A stretch of DNA of 64,000 bases. Origin: Planctomycetota bacterium (GTDB lineage Bacteria > Planctomycetota > SZUA-567 > JAKLDR01). The position numbers and the translations under genes are program-made. Where the stretch lies: contig JAKLDR010000007.1 of the NCBI GenBank assembly GCA_022703445.1, positions 1 to 64,000 of the forward strand. Direction: 5' to 3'. This document shows positions 34,765-42,632 of this stretch, piece after piece (the stretch's first letter is position 1; each line of letters begins with the position of its first letter). Under the pieces are notes generated by a model, which saw only the letters and a program-made list of their open reading frames with translations, had not been told where the DNA came from and searched no databases.

Positions 34765-35119
34765 CGGTGAACCCGCCTCCTTTCGCGATGTTGGTCACCA
34801 CGCAGCGGTGGACGCCCTGTCGCCGGAGGAATCCGGCGATCATCTCCCGCCTGCGCGCCTCTTCCGCCGGCGTCCCGGCATGGAACTCGACCACGTTCCG
34901 GTCCCTGTGAAGCCGCACCCGGCAGAAGCCGTTCTGGAGGACCATGGTCAGGACCCAGCGGCGCCGGGCGCCCTTGACGCCGACCTCTTCGGGGCGCCTG
35001 GCGACGTCCTCGGGCTTCAGTCCGAACCTGGCCGGATCGCCCTCCACGGCACCCAGGTGCTCGATGATGGGGATGACCTCGCCGTCCGGCCCCAGGAAGA
35101 ATCCCTTGCCCAGCGGCAT
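34727..35119 (-). CDS. 130-residue protein of unknown function
   Basis: This frame starts MPLGKGFFLGPDGEVIPIIEHLG and has a central stretch (RRWVLTMVLQNGFCRVRLHRDRNVVEFHAG) followed by a helical, charged region (EEARRREMIAGFLRRQGV). There is no membrane segment. It sits three bases after the 233-residue gene and overlaps the start of the phosphoesterase gene by 38 bases, as expected inside an operon. The ribosome binding site is weak. I recognise no family. Its neighbours suggest a mobile-element gene. Confidence 0.65.
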   Translation of the reverse strand: MPLGKGFFLGPDGEVIPIIEHLGAVEGDPARFGLKPEDVARRPEEVGVKGARRRWVLTMVLQNGFCRVRLHRDRNVVEFHAGTPAEEARRREMIAGFLRRQGVHRCVVTNIAKGGGFTDEDSNHSRPARG

Positions 35120-35122
35120 CGG

Positions 35123-35824
35123 TCAGCCCCTCCCCATGCTCATGGCCTCGCGGGCCGCCTCGAAGAACGCCTGAACGTCCACGGGCAGGAGACAGGCCAG
35201 CGTCTTGTTCCCGACGGGCTCGGCGCCTCCGCCCAGGCACCCGTCCCAGGGCCAGCCGAAGTGCTTCCGGAGCAACTCGACGCCGAACCTGCCTAGGACG
35301 GCGCCATCCCGTCCCAGGAGAAGGTCCAGTTCGCCGCTCACGGCGAAGACCTTAGCGGCATCGTGGGGTCCGGCGGTAACCTTCATGGTCAGGTGGGGAT
35401 ACGTTGCGTCCTCCTCACCGACGGGGACGACTCCGAGCGCGTACAGGCCGGACTCGAAGCGCTCGACCGCGACGTAGTCCTTCCGCCCGGGCAGCAGGAC
35501 CAGGCTGGTCGAGCCGGCGTTGGGGATCGGCACTCCCCGGGCCGCGAAGAGCACCATCTCTGTCCTGGACTTCAGCCAGCCCTCCAGCACCGCCTGGATG
35601 GCTGGGATCTCCGCCGAAAGCTCAATCCCGCGCAGCGCGCGGTCCCCTGGCTCAAGCCGCACCCGCCCCGCACCCGGCACGGCCGCGTAACGCAGCTTGC
35701 CGCCGATGGGCTTGTAGACCGTCAGCGTCTTCCCGCCCTGGATGATCTGGGCCTTCTCGATGATCGGCTCACCGGCGTCCTCCCTGGGGTGCCGGTTGAT
35801 CCAACTGGTCCATTCACAAGGCAT
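35123..35824 (-). CDS. 233-residue protein of unknown function
   Basis: The ATG at 35824 has GGAGGAG about 6 bases upstream. The protein is soluble and mixed alpha/beta, with KTLTVYKPIGGKLRYAAVPG near the N-terminus, SLVLLPGRKDYVAVERF in the middle, and a helical end (VQAFFEAAREAMSMG). No catalytic motif stands out. It lies between the RadC gene and the 130-residue gene, in the same direction, with 27- and 3-base gaps, so it belongs to the same operon. I cannot assign a function. Confidence 0.7.
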   Translation of the reverse strand: MPCEWTSWINRHPREDAGEPIIEKAQIIQGGKTLTVYKPIGGKLRYAAVPGAGRVRLEPGDRALRGIELSAEIPAIQAVLEGWLKSRTEMVLFAARGVPIPNAGSTSLVLLPGRKDYVAVERFESGLYALGVVPVGEEDATYPHLTMKVTAGPHDAAKVFAVSGELDLLLGRDGAVLGRFGVELLRKHFGWPWDGCLGGGAEPVGNKTLACLLPVDVQAFFEAAREAMSMGRG

Positions 35825-35851
35825 GAGGTCTCCTCCTTGGCCGGCCTGCGC

Positions 35852-36322
35852 TCACAGCAGCCCCTCCTCTACGAAGCTGAAGTAGCCGTCCCGGCCAACC
35901 ACGACATGATCCAACACCCGGAAGCCCAGAAGCTTCGCGCACTCGCATAGCCGGCCGGTCAGTTCGATGTCGTCCCGGCTTGGCTTCGTGTCTCCGGACG
36001 GGTGGTTGTGCAGGAAGGCCACGGCGGCGGCATTGTCATGCAGCGCCGGCCTGAACACCTCGCGCGGATGTACCAGGGCACCCGTCAGCGTCCCCAGCGC
36101 CACCAAGTGCCGCTCGATCACCGCGTTCTTCTGGTTGAGCGTGACGACGTGAAAGGACTCGCGGTCCAGATCCTGGATGTCCTTGCAGAGCTCCCAGAAG
36201 TCCCGCCCGGTCTTCATCCGCGGACCCTGGGCCTCAGCCACCCGCGGCAGGCGGATCACCAACTGGCAGGCATAGGCCATCCCGTCGTCCCGCGGCGCAT
36301 CGGTGCCCGTCTCTTCAGACAT
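35852..36322 (-). CDS. radC: RadC-like JAB-domain protein
   Basis: This 156-residue protein has the JAMM metal motif of RadC-type proteins, with a Glu earlier in the chain and FLHNHPSGDTKPSRDD giving His, His and Asp. LDRESFHVVTLNQKNAVIERHLVALGT is a typical RadC start, and LLGFRVLDHVVVG the end. The N-terminal helix-hairpin-helix of chromosomal RadC is absent, which is the form found on plasmids and genomic islands. It may be a metal-dependent peptidase or nuclease; the role of RadC is not settled. GGGAGG precedes the ATG at 36322. Its neighbours support an element-borne gene. Confidence 0.9.
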   Translation of the reverse strand: MSEETGTDAPRDDGMAYACQLVIRLPRVAEAQGPRMKTGRDFWELCKDIQDLDRESFHVVTLNQKNAVIERHLVALGTLTGALVHPREVFRPALHDNAAAVAFLHNHPSGDTKPSRDDIELTGRLCECAKLLGFRVLDHVVVGRDGYFSFVEEGLL

Positions 36323-36328
36323 CAGCGC

Positions 36329-36982
36329 TCACCTCCCCCCACCACCGGCGCTCGCCACGTCCTCCGCCACCTCCTCCAGCAGCCTGCCGTCCTCAACCAC
36401 CCTGTAGTTCAGCCCGTAGCCCAGGTGCATCTGACAGAAGAGCTTCCCGTCAAACCACTGTTCGTCCGTGCCGTCGCTCTTGACCTTGGCTGCGGACTTG
36501 AGATGGTGCTTGGCAATGATGCAGACACAGATCACCGCGAGGTCGTAGGGCCTGAATGCGGTCTTGCAGAAGGTGAAATAGAGCCCGTTATCGTCGGGCC
36601 TTTCCCAAGCCTCGGGTCTCAGTGTCCGCGCCAGCCTGAATGTTTCGTAGGAGCAGCTCCCGTTACACATTCGCTTCCGGATCGTGGCTCCGGCATGCCA
36701 CTGGCCGTTCCTGGCATCCTCCCCGGGACGGGCCACCCCGCCGGCGTCCGGCGAAGGCCAGGGGATGGAGAGCTCGGCGTTCCGAGGATGCCCGCAGTCC
36801 CGCGGACCGTTGAACGCGATCTCCTCGTCAGTGATCCTGGGCTCGCCGGTGCCGTCCCAACCAGCCAGCCGGCAACCCGCCTTCTCCAGTTCCGGCAAGA
36901 GTTTCTTGAAGTCGCCAGCGATCAATCGCATGGCGCTCAAAGGGATGACCTTCTTACGGCTCAGATAGTGGGTGTAACCCAT
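36329..36982 (-). CDS. MGYTHY-type hypothetical protein
   Basis: The 217-residue protein opens with MGYTHYLSRKK, a start I associate with hypothetical proteins on phages and plasmids. It has several Cys residues (CRLAG, DCGHP, RMCNGSCSYETF, ICVCII) and the stretch DNGLYFTFCKTAFRPYDLAVICVC. GGGAG lies about 8 bases before the ATG at 36982. It is six bases upstream of radC. No enzyme motif is seen. The family link is from memory of such N-termini, and the function is unknown. Confidence 0.75.
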   Translation of the reverse strand: MGYTHYLSRKKVIPLSAMRLIAGDFKKLLPELEKAGCRLAGWDGTGEPRITDEEIAFNGPRDCGHPRNAELSIPWPSPDAGGVARPGEDARNGQWHAGATIRKRMCNGSCSYETFRLARTLRPEAWERPDDNGLYFTFCKTAFRPYDLAVICVCIIAKHHLKSAAKVKSDGTDEQWFDGKLFCQMHLGYGLNYRVVEDGRLLEEVAEDVASAGGGGR

Positions 36983-37164
36983 GGCTTCTTCTCCCGTCGT
37001 CGGTCCGCCCCTCTTTGGGCAGACGCTCCAGCATTTCCACCTTGCCGACTATGGGCCGGCAGGCTGGATGCGCTTCACAGGGCTGGTCCCTCAGCGCATC
37101 TGGACGGAATCTTCCAGTTCACTCCCTGGTCGGGGCACCTCCCTCGTAACCTATGGCCGCCAAC

Positions 37165-37542
37165 TTAGCGCACCCTTCTCTCTGGCGCCGCCGCCACGCT
37201 TGGCTGCACCCCGGCGGCGACCTCCATGGCCCGGTACTGCGGGCACTCCCGGCACTTCTCCCGGCTCCCCGAGTGACAGGCGTAGAACACCGCGCCGTAG
37301 GGCACCTGGAGCCGGCACTGGAGCCTTTCCCGGCCAGGCCGGAGATCCCTGAGCACCAGGGCCTCGATCTCCTCCAGGAGGCCCTCCAGCCGGCCGTGGA
37401 GCACGGTGTGGTCATCGTCATCCAGAGTGATGCAGCAGCGCTCCCGAACGAAGGCCCTGAAGTCCTTCAGGGCCAGTTCGGCGTCCTCCCTGGCCCCCGC
37501 CCGCTCCTCCCGGCGCTCCTGTTCACTGTCGAAATCGTTCAT
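37165..37542 (-). CDS. 125-residue Cys-containing protein of unknown function
   Basis: The ATG at 37542 is set by GGAGGT 8 bases upstream; longer readings upstream run through hairpin-rich sequence. The N-terminal half is helical and highly charged (DSEQERREERAGAREDAELALKD), with paired Cys (RERCCITLDDDD). Near the C-terminus are CHSGSREKCRECPQY, which may bind a metal. The gene is first of the visible radC set, 182 bases before the MGYTHY-type gene. I recognise no family. Confidence 0.65.
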   Translation of the reverse strand: MNDFDSEQERREERAGAREDAELALKDFRAFVRERCCITLDDDDHTVLHGRLEGLLEEIEALVLRDLRPGRERLQCRLQVPYGAVFYACHSGSREKCRECPQYRAMEVAAGVQPSVAAAPERRVR

Positions 37543-37723
37543 GACTGACACCTCCGCCAATGAAGAGGCCCACGCCTCTTCCGGTCCCTTCGGGACGGAC
37601 CGGGAAGGCCTGGGCCTCCGGCGCGTCCCATCGCCCCTGGCTGGGCCACCGTATCGGCTCCGGCCGGTCGGTTGGCTGCGGGTCACGGAGCCAGGGCTCT
37701 CGCCGCATCTTGATGGGTCACAA

Positions 37724-37969
37724 TCAGGTGACTTGCTGGTCTCGGCACCCCCTGAAAACAGCGCGCCCCGGCGGCTTCTTCAAGCGCCGGGGCAGACTTT
37801 CCGCCGGCGCTTTAGCGGTTGATCTCGGCCCCGCAAGTTGCCACCTTAAATCGGCCGGACAGGGCCTACCCTGTCGGAGGTCGTGTACACCCGAGGTATT
37901 GAAGAGTTGGCGGAATTCCGGCGGAAAATCGATGGGAATGGCGCTTCGCGGATGGGGTGGACATATCAT
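37724..37969 (-). CDS. Possible 81-residue protein
   Basis: An ATG at 37969 is preceded by GAGGAG with six bases between, a good site. The product begins MICPPHPRSAIPIDFPPEFRQ, is Pro- and Arg-rich, and ends in a basic stretch. It has three Cys but no recognisable domain. The coding region includes a GC-rich hairpin (37765-37793), which is unusual for a gene. It is in line with the radC set. Support is the ribosome binding site alone, so the call is weak. Confidence 0.35.
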   Translation of the reverse strand: MICPPHPRSAIPIDFPPEFRQLFNTSGVHDLRQGRPCPADLRWQLAGPRSTAKAPAESLPRRLKKPPGRAVFRGCRDQQVT

Positions 37970-38091
37970 GGCACACTCCTCGAGCATGTCATCCCGCACT
38001 TCCAGTCGGGTCTACAAGAACCGGGACTTGTGCCGCCCTGTTTGCTGCCAGCATAGCCAAACCCAACTTCAGGGGCAGGTCGAACCCGCGT

Positions 38092-38120
38092 TTGATTCTA
38101 CAAGGTGGTGTAGTTAGAAT
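38092..38120 (+). promoter_or_regulatory. Promoter of the PAS/GAF sigma-54 activator gene
   Basis: TTGATT (38092-38097), a 17-base spacer and TAGAAT (38115-38120) form a good promoter. Most of the spacer is the inverted repeat CTACA-AGGTGG-TGTAG (38098-38113), a likely repressor site. The start would be near 38127, giving a leader of about 60 bases. Confidence 0.6.
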
Positions 38121-38188
38121 ACTTGCTGTGGGGCAGTACTACATTCTTGCGGGGTGTCATGGCCTCAGCCAAAGGCTAGGAGGCTGCT

Positions 38189-41100
38189 GTGTCTAGTCGG
38201 ATAGCTGCTATCTCTGAGTGGCTTGACAGATTGCCCGATCCCGCGTTTGCCATTGACTGTGACGGTCAAGTCACTGCGTGGAATACAGCTATCGAGAAAC
38301 TCACCGGAGTTAGCCGCTCGGATATGCTGGGCAAGGGCAACTATGAGTATGCATTGCCGTTCTATGGGAAGCGCAGGCCGCTGCTCATAGACGTTGCGTT
38401 GGGCAAGGATGCTTCTGCGCACGTGGCATATCCCGAACTGGTCAGACACGCGGACGAAGTCATCGCCAACACGATTGAAGTCAGAATCCGCAAAGACGAT
38501 GTGGTTCTCTGGGCCAGGGCGGTTCCGCTCAAGGACGGACGGCAGTCCACAGTGGGAGCAGTGGAAGTCATCAGGGATGTGACGACCCTGCGTCGGACAG
38601 AAGAACTTCTTTCGGCGCAATGCAGACTTAGCGCGATGATGAACGCTGCCACGGCGCCCGAACAGGGGCTGACCGCCTGTCTGCAGTATGCAACTCAGGC
38701 ATTCGACATGGACTTGGGGCTTCTGTATCTGTGTGACCACGGGCTTGCCAAGGGGAGGGTATTGGCCAGGGTCGGCGCGCCTGCGTCAGCCACGGATGAT
38801 TCGGGCTGCTTGCCGGAGAGGGTGCGCTGCGCGATCAGCGGCGATAATAGTGCAATCGTTGTGGAAGGTGACGCAGGGTCGGTAACGCGTGTGACGATTC
38901 CTCTCTTCTTCGGGCAAGAACTCGTAGCCTATCTTTGCCTCCAGGCGCACAGGCACGTTGATGTCTCCGTGGCCAAACGGGGCATCTGGGGGTCAATTGC
39001 GATTCATCTGGGGATGATCGTAGCCAAGGCCCGTGCGGAACTAGAGTTACAGCGGAGCGAGACCAGATATCGGGTCATTGTTGATAGTATCAGCGACGGG
39101 CTACTGGTACACAATTTTGATGGCAAGATTATCGATGTCAACGAGAACGTCTGTGACATTCTCGGTTGCGCGCGTGACGAACTTATTGGGGCTAGCCTCT
39201 TCTCGTTCCTCCGGGAGCCGATGCATTTTCAGTCTCGTCTGTGCCTACTGGGAGAGGGGCGCTGTCCTCTCATGGAACTTGAGATGCTGCATAAGGCCAA
39301 CGGAGTCTTCCCGGTAGAGATGAGCTCCAAGGTCACCAACCGCGAAGGATCCGGGGTGGTTCACAGTTTTGTGCGTGATATTACCACGCGAAAGCAGGCC
39401 GAAAGGGCTCTCAGGGAGAGTGAGGCCCAGCTATCCAATGCGCTCCACTTGGGCAGAATGGGGCCGTGGGAACTCGACATCGCCAGCGGCATTTTCAAGT
39501 TCTCGGACAGCTTCTACTCCGTCTTCCGGACCACCGCCTCAGAAGTTGGCGGCTACGAGATGCCAATCGCGGAGTATGCCAGGCGTTTCGTCCATCCTGA
39601 AGAGGCTCATAAGGTGGAAGAGGAGGCCCGTAAGGCCATCGAGGCGGACGAACCAGGTATGGGTCGTTACCTGGAACATCGCATGCTCTACGCTGACGGC
39701 AGCGTTGGACACGTGGCGGTGCGATACTTCGTCGTCAAGGATGATGGCGGCAGAACCGTGAAGACCTACGGGGTGAACCAGGACATAACCGAGCGCCGGC
39801 AGGCGGAACAGGCGTTGCGCGATAGCGAGGAGAAGTTTGCCAAGGCCTTCCAGGGTGCGCCGCTGCTGATGACCATCAGTTCCCTGGAGGACGGGACCTA
39901 TCTTGAAGTCAACCGGCAGTTTCTGGCTATTTCGGGGTTCTCCCGTGCGGAGGTGATCGGCAGAACCTCGGTGGAGCTGGGCTGGATCTCTGCCGAGGAC
40001 CGGGCGGCGCTGGTGCGCGAGTTGCAGCAGCGCGGGCGAGTGTCGGGGATGGAGCTGTTCCTCCAGGCCAAGGACGGCCGCAGGATCTGCTGCCTCTACC
40101 ATGGCGAGGTTATCAACGTGGCCGGGCGAGACCGCCTCTTGTCCATCGCCGTGGACGTGACGGGCCGCAAGGCCGCCGAGTGGGCGCTGGCCAACGAGCA
40201 GGCCCACAAGGCCGCCATCCTGGCGTCCATGGCCGACGCGGTCTTCACGGCCTCCGGTCGGGGAGCCATCCTGACCTGCAACCAGCGGGCACTGGAGTTG
40301 CTCGGCTATCGCAGCGAGGACCTGCTGGGCCGGTCCCTGGGCACGGTCTTCGCCTCCGGATCAGACGCCGTCCACGGCGGTCTGGAGAAGCTCAGTTCTG
40401 TGCTGAAGCGAGGCGAGATCCGCGACTACGACACCGTCATGCGTCGGCGCGACGGAGAGGTTATGCCGGTGAGCATCAGTTGCGCGTTCCTGAAGCACGA
40501 TGACGGGTCGCCGCCGGACATCGTGGTGGTGGCCCGCGACATCAGCATCCGCAAGCGGCTGCAGGACGAGCAGCGTTCGTATGCCCACAGGCTGGAGCAG
40601 GAGGTGGCCGCCCGTACGGTCGAGATTCGGAGTTCCGAGGAGCGCTATCGGGCGCTGTTCCGCAACATCGACCACGCTCTGCTGACTACCGACTCCGGCG
40701 GATTCGTCCGCGCCTGCAACAGCGCTGCCGAGAGGCTGTTCGGCGGGACGGAAGCCGGCATGATCGGCAGGTCAGCGGCGGAGGTCACCGGCTGCCTTGC
40801 GTGTGCGGAGGCAGCAGCCGGGGTCCGGGACGGCGGCACGTGGGTGCAGGAGGTCTCCGGACACCAAGCGGACGGGCGGATCTTCCCCATGCACATGTCC
40901 GTGTCGGCCATCCGCGACGAGGATGGCAGTCTCCAGGGCATGATCTGGGTGATGACCAGCCTGGCGGAGCGTGAGCGCCTGGAAGCCGAGGCTCGCAAGG
41001 CACAGGACTATGCCGAGTTGATATTGCGCGAGTCGGGCCCCCGTGGGAAACTGGTGGGCACCGGCTCAGGCATCCGCGGCGTGGTGCGGGCCGTCAGGGA

Positions 41101-41974
41101 TTGCGCCGCCGCTCCGTCGCCGGTGCTGGTGTTGGGCGAGAGCGGGGTGGGCAAGGAGGTGGTCGCCCGGGCCATCCACCTTAACAGCCCGCGGGCCGAC
41201 CGTCCATTTGTGGTGGTGGACTGCGCGGCCATCCAGGGCTCACTCCTGGAGCGCGAGTTGTTCGGGCACCGGAAGGGGGCCTTCACCGGGGCGACCGAAT
41301 CGCGACGCGGGCTGGTGGAGGTGGCCGACGGCGGGACGCTCTTCGTCGACGAGATCGGGGAGATGCCGCTGGAACTGCAGCCCAAGCTGCTGCGCGTGCT
41401 GGAGCGCGGCGAGTTCCGTCCCATCGGCTCGACCGAGGAGCGCAAGGTCGACATCCGGGTGCTGGCCGCCACCAACCAGGATCTGGCCCAGTGCGTGAAG
41501 AAGAAGACCTTCCGCGCCGACCTCTTCTACCGGCTCAATGTCCTCAAGGTCGAGATCCCCCCGCTGCGTGAGCGCAAGGAGGATATCCCTCAGCTCGTGC
41601 AGCACTTCCTGGAGAACTGCCGGGTGACCGTCCTATGCAAGAAGAAGATAAGCCGGGAGGCGCTAAGCCAGCTGGAAGCCTACAACTGGCCAGGAAACGT
41701 GCGCGAACTGGCCAACGTTATCGAGCGCGCCATCATTGTCTCAGGCAAGGAGACGACCATTCGCCCAGGCCACTTGCCTCTGGAAGTGGCTCAAGTCAGG
41801 CCTGGCGCATCCCGAACCCCAGACTCGGTGCGCACTCTGGAGCAGATGGAGCGGGAAGCCATCGTGCACGCCCTGGCTGCTGCCGATGGAAACAAGAGTA
41901 AGGCTGCTGTCGCACTTGGCATATCGAGAAGCACGCTTCACCTGAAGATGGAGAAGTATGGTTTAGGTGAGTAG
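38189..41974 (+). CDS. Multi-PAS/GAF sigma-54-dependent transcriptional activator
   Basis: The 1261-residue protein starts at a GTG with AGGAGG five bases before it. It has a PAS domain (about 5-135), a GAF domain (about 145-285) and five further PAS/PAC modules (about 290-930), joined by the usual ITxRKQAExALRESE linkers. An AAA+ domain follows (about 945-1185; Walker A GESGVGKE, GAFTGA for sigma-54 contact), then a Fis-type helix-turn-helix (about 1215-1255; KSKAAVALGISRSTLHLKM). It lacks a receiver domain, so it senses signals directly, probably small ligands or redox state. A sigma-54 element follows its stop and heads the chemotaxis operon, making that operon its likely target. No membrane segment is seen, so it is cytosolic. 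Confidence 0.92.
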   Translation: MSSRIAAISEWLDRLPDPAFAIDCDGQVTAWNTAIEKLTGVSRSDMLGKGNYEYALPFYGKRRPLLIDVALGKDASAHVAYPELVRHADEVIANTIEVRIRKDDVVLWARAVPLKDGRQSTVGAVEVIRDVTTLRRTEELLSAQCRLSAMMNAATAPEQGLTACLQYATQAFDMDLGLLYLCDHGLAKGRVLARVGAPASATDDSGCLPERVRCAISGDNSAIVVEGDAGSVTRVTIPLFFGQELVAYLCLQAHRHVDVSVAKRGIWGSIAIHLGMIVAKARAELELQRSETRYRVIVDSISDGLLVHNFDGKIIDVNENVCDILGCARDELIGASLFSFLREPMHFQSRLCLLGEGRCPLMELEMLHKANGVFPVEMSSKVTNREGSGVVHSFVRDITTRKQAERALRESEAQLSNALHLGRMGPWELDIASGIFKFSDSFYSVFRTTASEVGGYEMPIAEYARRFVHPEEAHKVEEEARKAIEADEPGMGRYLEHRMLYADGSVGHVAVRYFVVKDDGGRTVKTYGVNQDITERRQAEQALRDSEEKFAKAFQGAPLLMTISSLEDGTYLEVNRQFLAISGFSRAEVIGRTSVELGWISAEDRAALVRELQQRGRVSGMELFLQAKDGRRICCLYHGEVINVAGRDRLLSIAVDVTGRKAAEWALANEQAHKAAILASMADAVFTASGRGAILTCNQRALELLGYRSEDLLGRSLGTVFASGSDAVHGGLEKLSSVLKRGEIRDYDTVMRRRDGEVMPVSISCAFLKHDDGSPPDIVVVARDISIRKRLQDEQRSYAHRLEQEVAARTVEIRSSEERYRALFRNIDHALLTTDSGGFVRACNSAAERLFGGTEAGMIGRSAAEVTGCLACAEAAAGVRDGGTWVQEVSGHQADGRIFPMHMSVSAIRDEDGSLQGMIWVMTSLAERERLEAEARKAQDYAELILRESGPRGKLVGTGSGIRGVVRAVRDCAAAPSPVLVLGESGVGKEVVARAIHLNSPRADRPFVVVDCAAIQGSLLERELFGHRKGAFTGATESRRGLVEVADGGTLFVDEIGEMPLELQPKLLRVLERGEFRPIGSTEERKVDIRVLAATNQDLAQCVKKKTFRADLFYRLNVLKVEIPPLRERKEDIPQLVQHFLENCRVTVLCKKKISREALSQLEAYNWPGNVRELANVIERAIIVSGKETTIRPGHLPLEVAQVRPGASRTPDSVRTLEQMEREAIVHALAAADGNKSKAAVALGISRSTLHLKMEKYGLGE

Positions 41975-42191
41975 CTGTCCGATTATCAATCACTAGCGAC
42001 GCAAGAGGCTGATTCGCGGCTACTTGGCGCGGCGCCGATAGGCGCTGCTGTCTGAAAACGAGTCGTTCGATAACTGCTAGGCACTGTGTCGGCACGACTG
42101 GCTTTCACCTCCAATTCACTACCGATAAAGGCTCTCAATATAAGGCGGTGTGAACACGGTGTGCGTGGCGGTTGGCGTAGTTTGGCCCAAG

Positions 42192-42207
42192 CGGCATGGC
42201 GATTGCT
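42192..42207 (+). promoter_or_regulatory. Sigma-54 (-24/-12) promoter of the chemotaxis operon
   Basis: CGGCATGGCGATTGCT matches TGGCACGNNNNTTGCW with two differences, and GG and GC are 10 bases apart. The start would be near 42218, 28 bases before the ATG of the first gene. Fifteen of the sixteen bases are identical to the element at 28203-28218. The upstream neighbour encodes a sigma-54 activator. Confidence 0.65.
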
Positions 42208-42245
42208 TTGGCCAGGGGTCGGACGAAAGTGGAGGTCGAGCCGCT

Positions 42246-42632
42246 ATGTCCATCTTGGTGGTGAGTCGCGACAGCGTGGTACGTGACCTGCTGGCCGTTA
42301 TTCTGAAGAACAACGGTGTGAAGGTTAACGAGGCCCACAATATCGATGAGGCCTTGCCGATGGTGGCCATCTCTCCGAAGCTGGTTTTCGTCGACATTCG
42401 CCCGCAGGTGTTCTGGGAGTCCGCCGAGCTTGCCGGGCTGAAGGAGCTTTTAGGCGATGCCGCCCTGGTACTGGTGCACGACTCCGAGTCTTCCACAAGC
42501 CTGGAAGACGCGGTGCAGGTCGGGGCGGACGCCATGCTGCTGGTGCCGTTCGTCCGCAGCACGGTGCTGGACGTATGCGGACGCCTGATCCCCACGCTGG
42601 CCGGCGCATCTCCGGTGGGGAGGGCGGGATGA
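42246..42632 (+). CDS. Degenerate receiver-domain protein, first gene of the chemotaxis operon
   Basis: The 128 residues have the receiver fold (MSILVVSRDSVVRDLLAVIL...LVFVDIRP). The acidic pair near the N-terminus is reduced to one Asp, and the usual Lys of the KPF motif is missing (LLVPFV). The phospho-acceptor Asp position is kept. It is therefore probably not a normal phosphoryl switch. It may serve as a docking module. GGAGG lies about 10 bases before the ATG, and the gene overlaps the fapA-like gene by ATGA. It is the first gene after the sigma-54 element. Confidence 0.8.
   Translation: MSILVVSRDSVVRDLLAVILKNNGVKVNEAHNIDEALPMVAISPKLVFVDIRPQVFWESAELAGLKELLGDAALVLVHDSESSTSLEDAVQVGADAMLLVPFVRSTVLDVCGRLIPTLAGASPVGRAG

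Larger units (their letters stand above)
37543..38188. other. Intergenic region with hairpins and one possible small gene
   Basis: Near 37561-37600 are two adjoining hairpins. GAAGAGG pairs with CCTCTTC, and GTCCC-TTCG-GGAC is a tetraloop type. Both lie just upstream of the 125-residue gene on the minus strand. A strong hairpin GCCCCGGCG/CGCCGGGGC spans 37765-37793. A possible 81-residue gene (37724-37969) lies in the middle, and the promoter of the PAS activator at the right end. Nothing else is visible. Confidence 0.5.

Noticed and set aside
38070-38120. tRNA/tmRNA-like GGTTCGACC motif on the minus strand
   Set aside because: Flanking bases do not form a T arm or an acceptor stem, and the region holds a promoter on the other strand. 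No tRNA was found in the window.
38125-38160. Sigma-54 site GGGGC...TTGCG upstream of the PAS activator
   Set aside because: The GG and GC are not 10 bases apart, and a sigma-70-type promoter lies just upstream.
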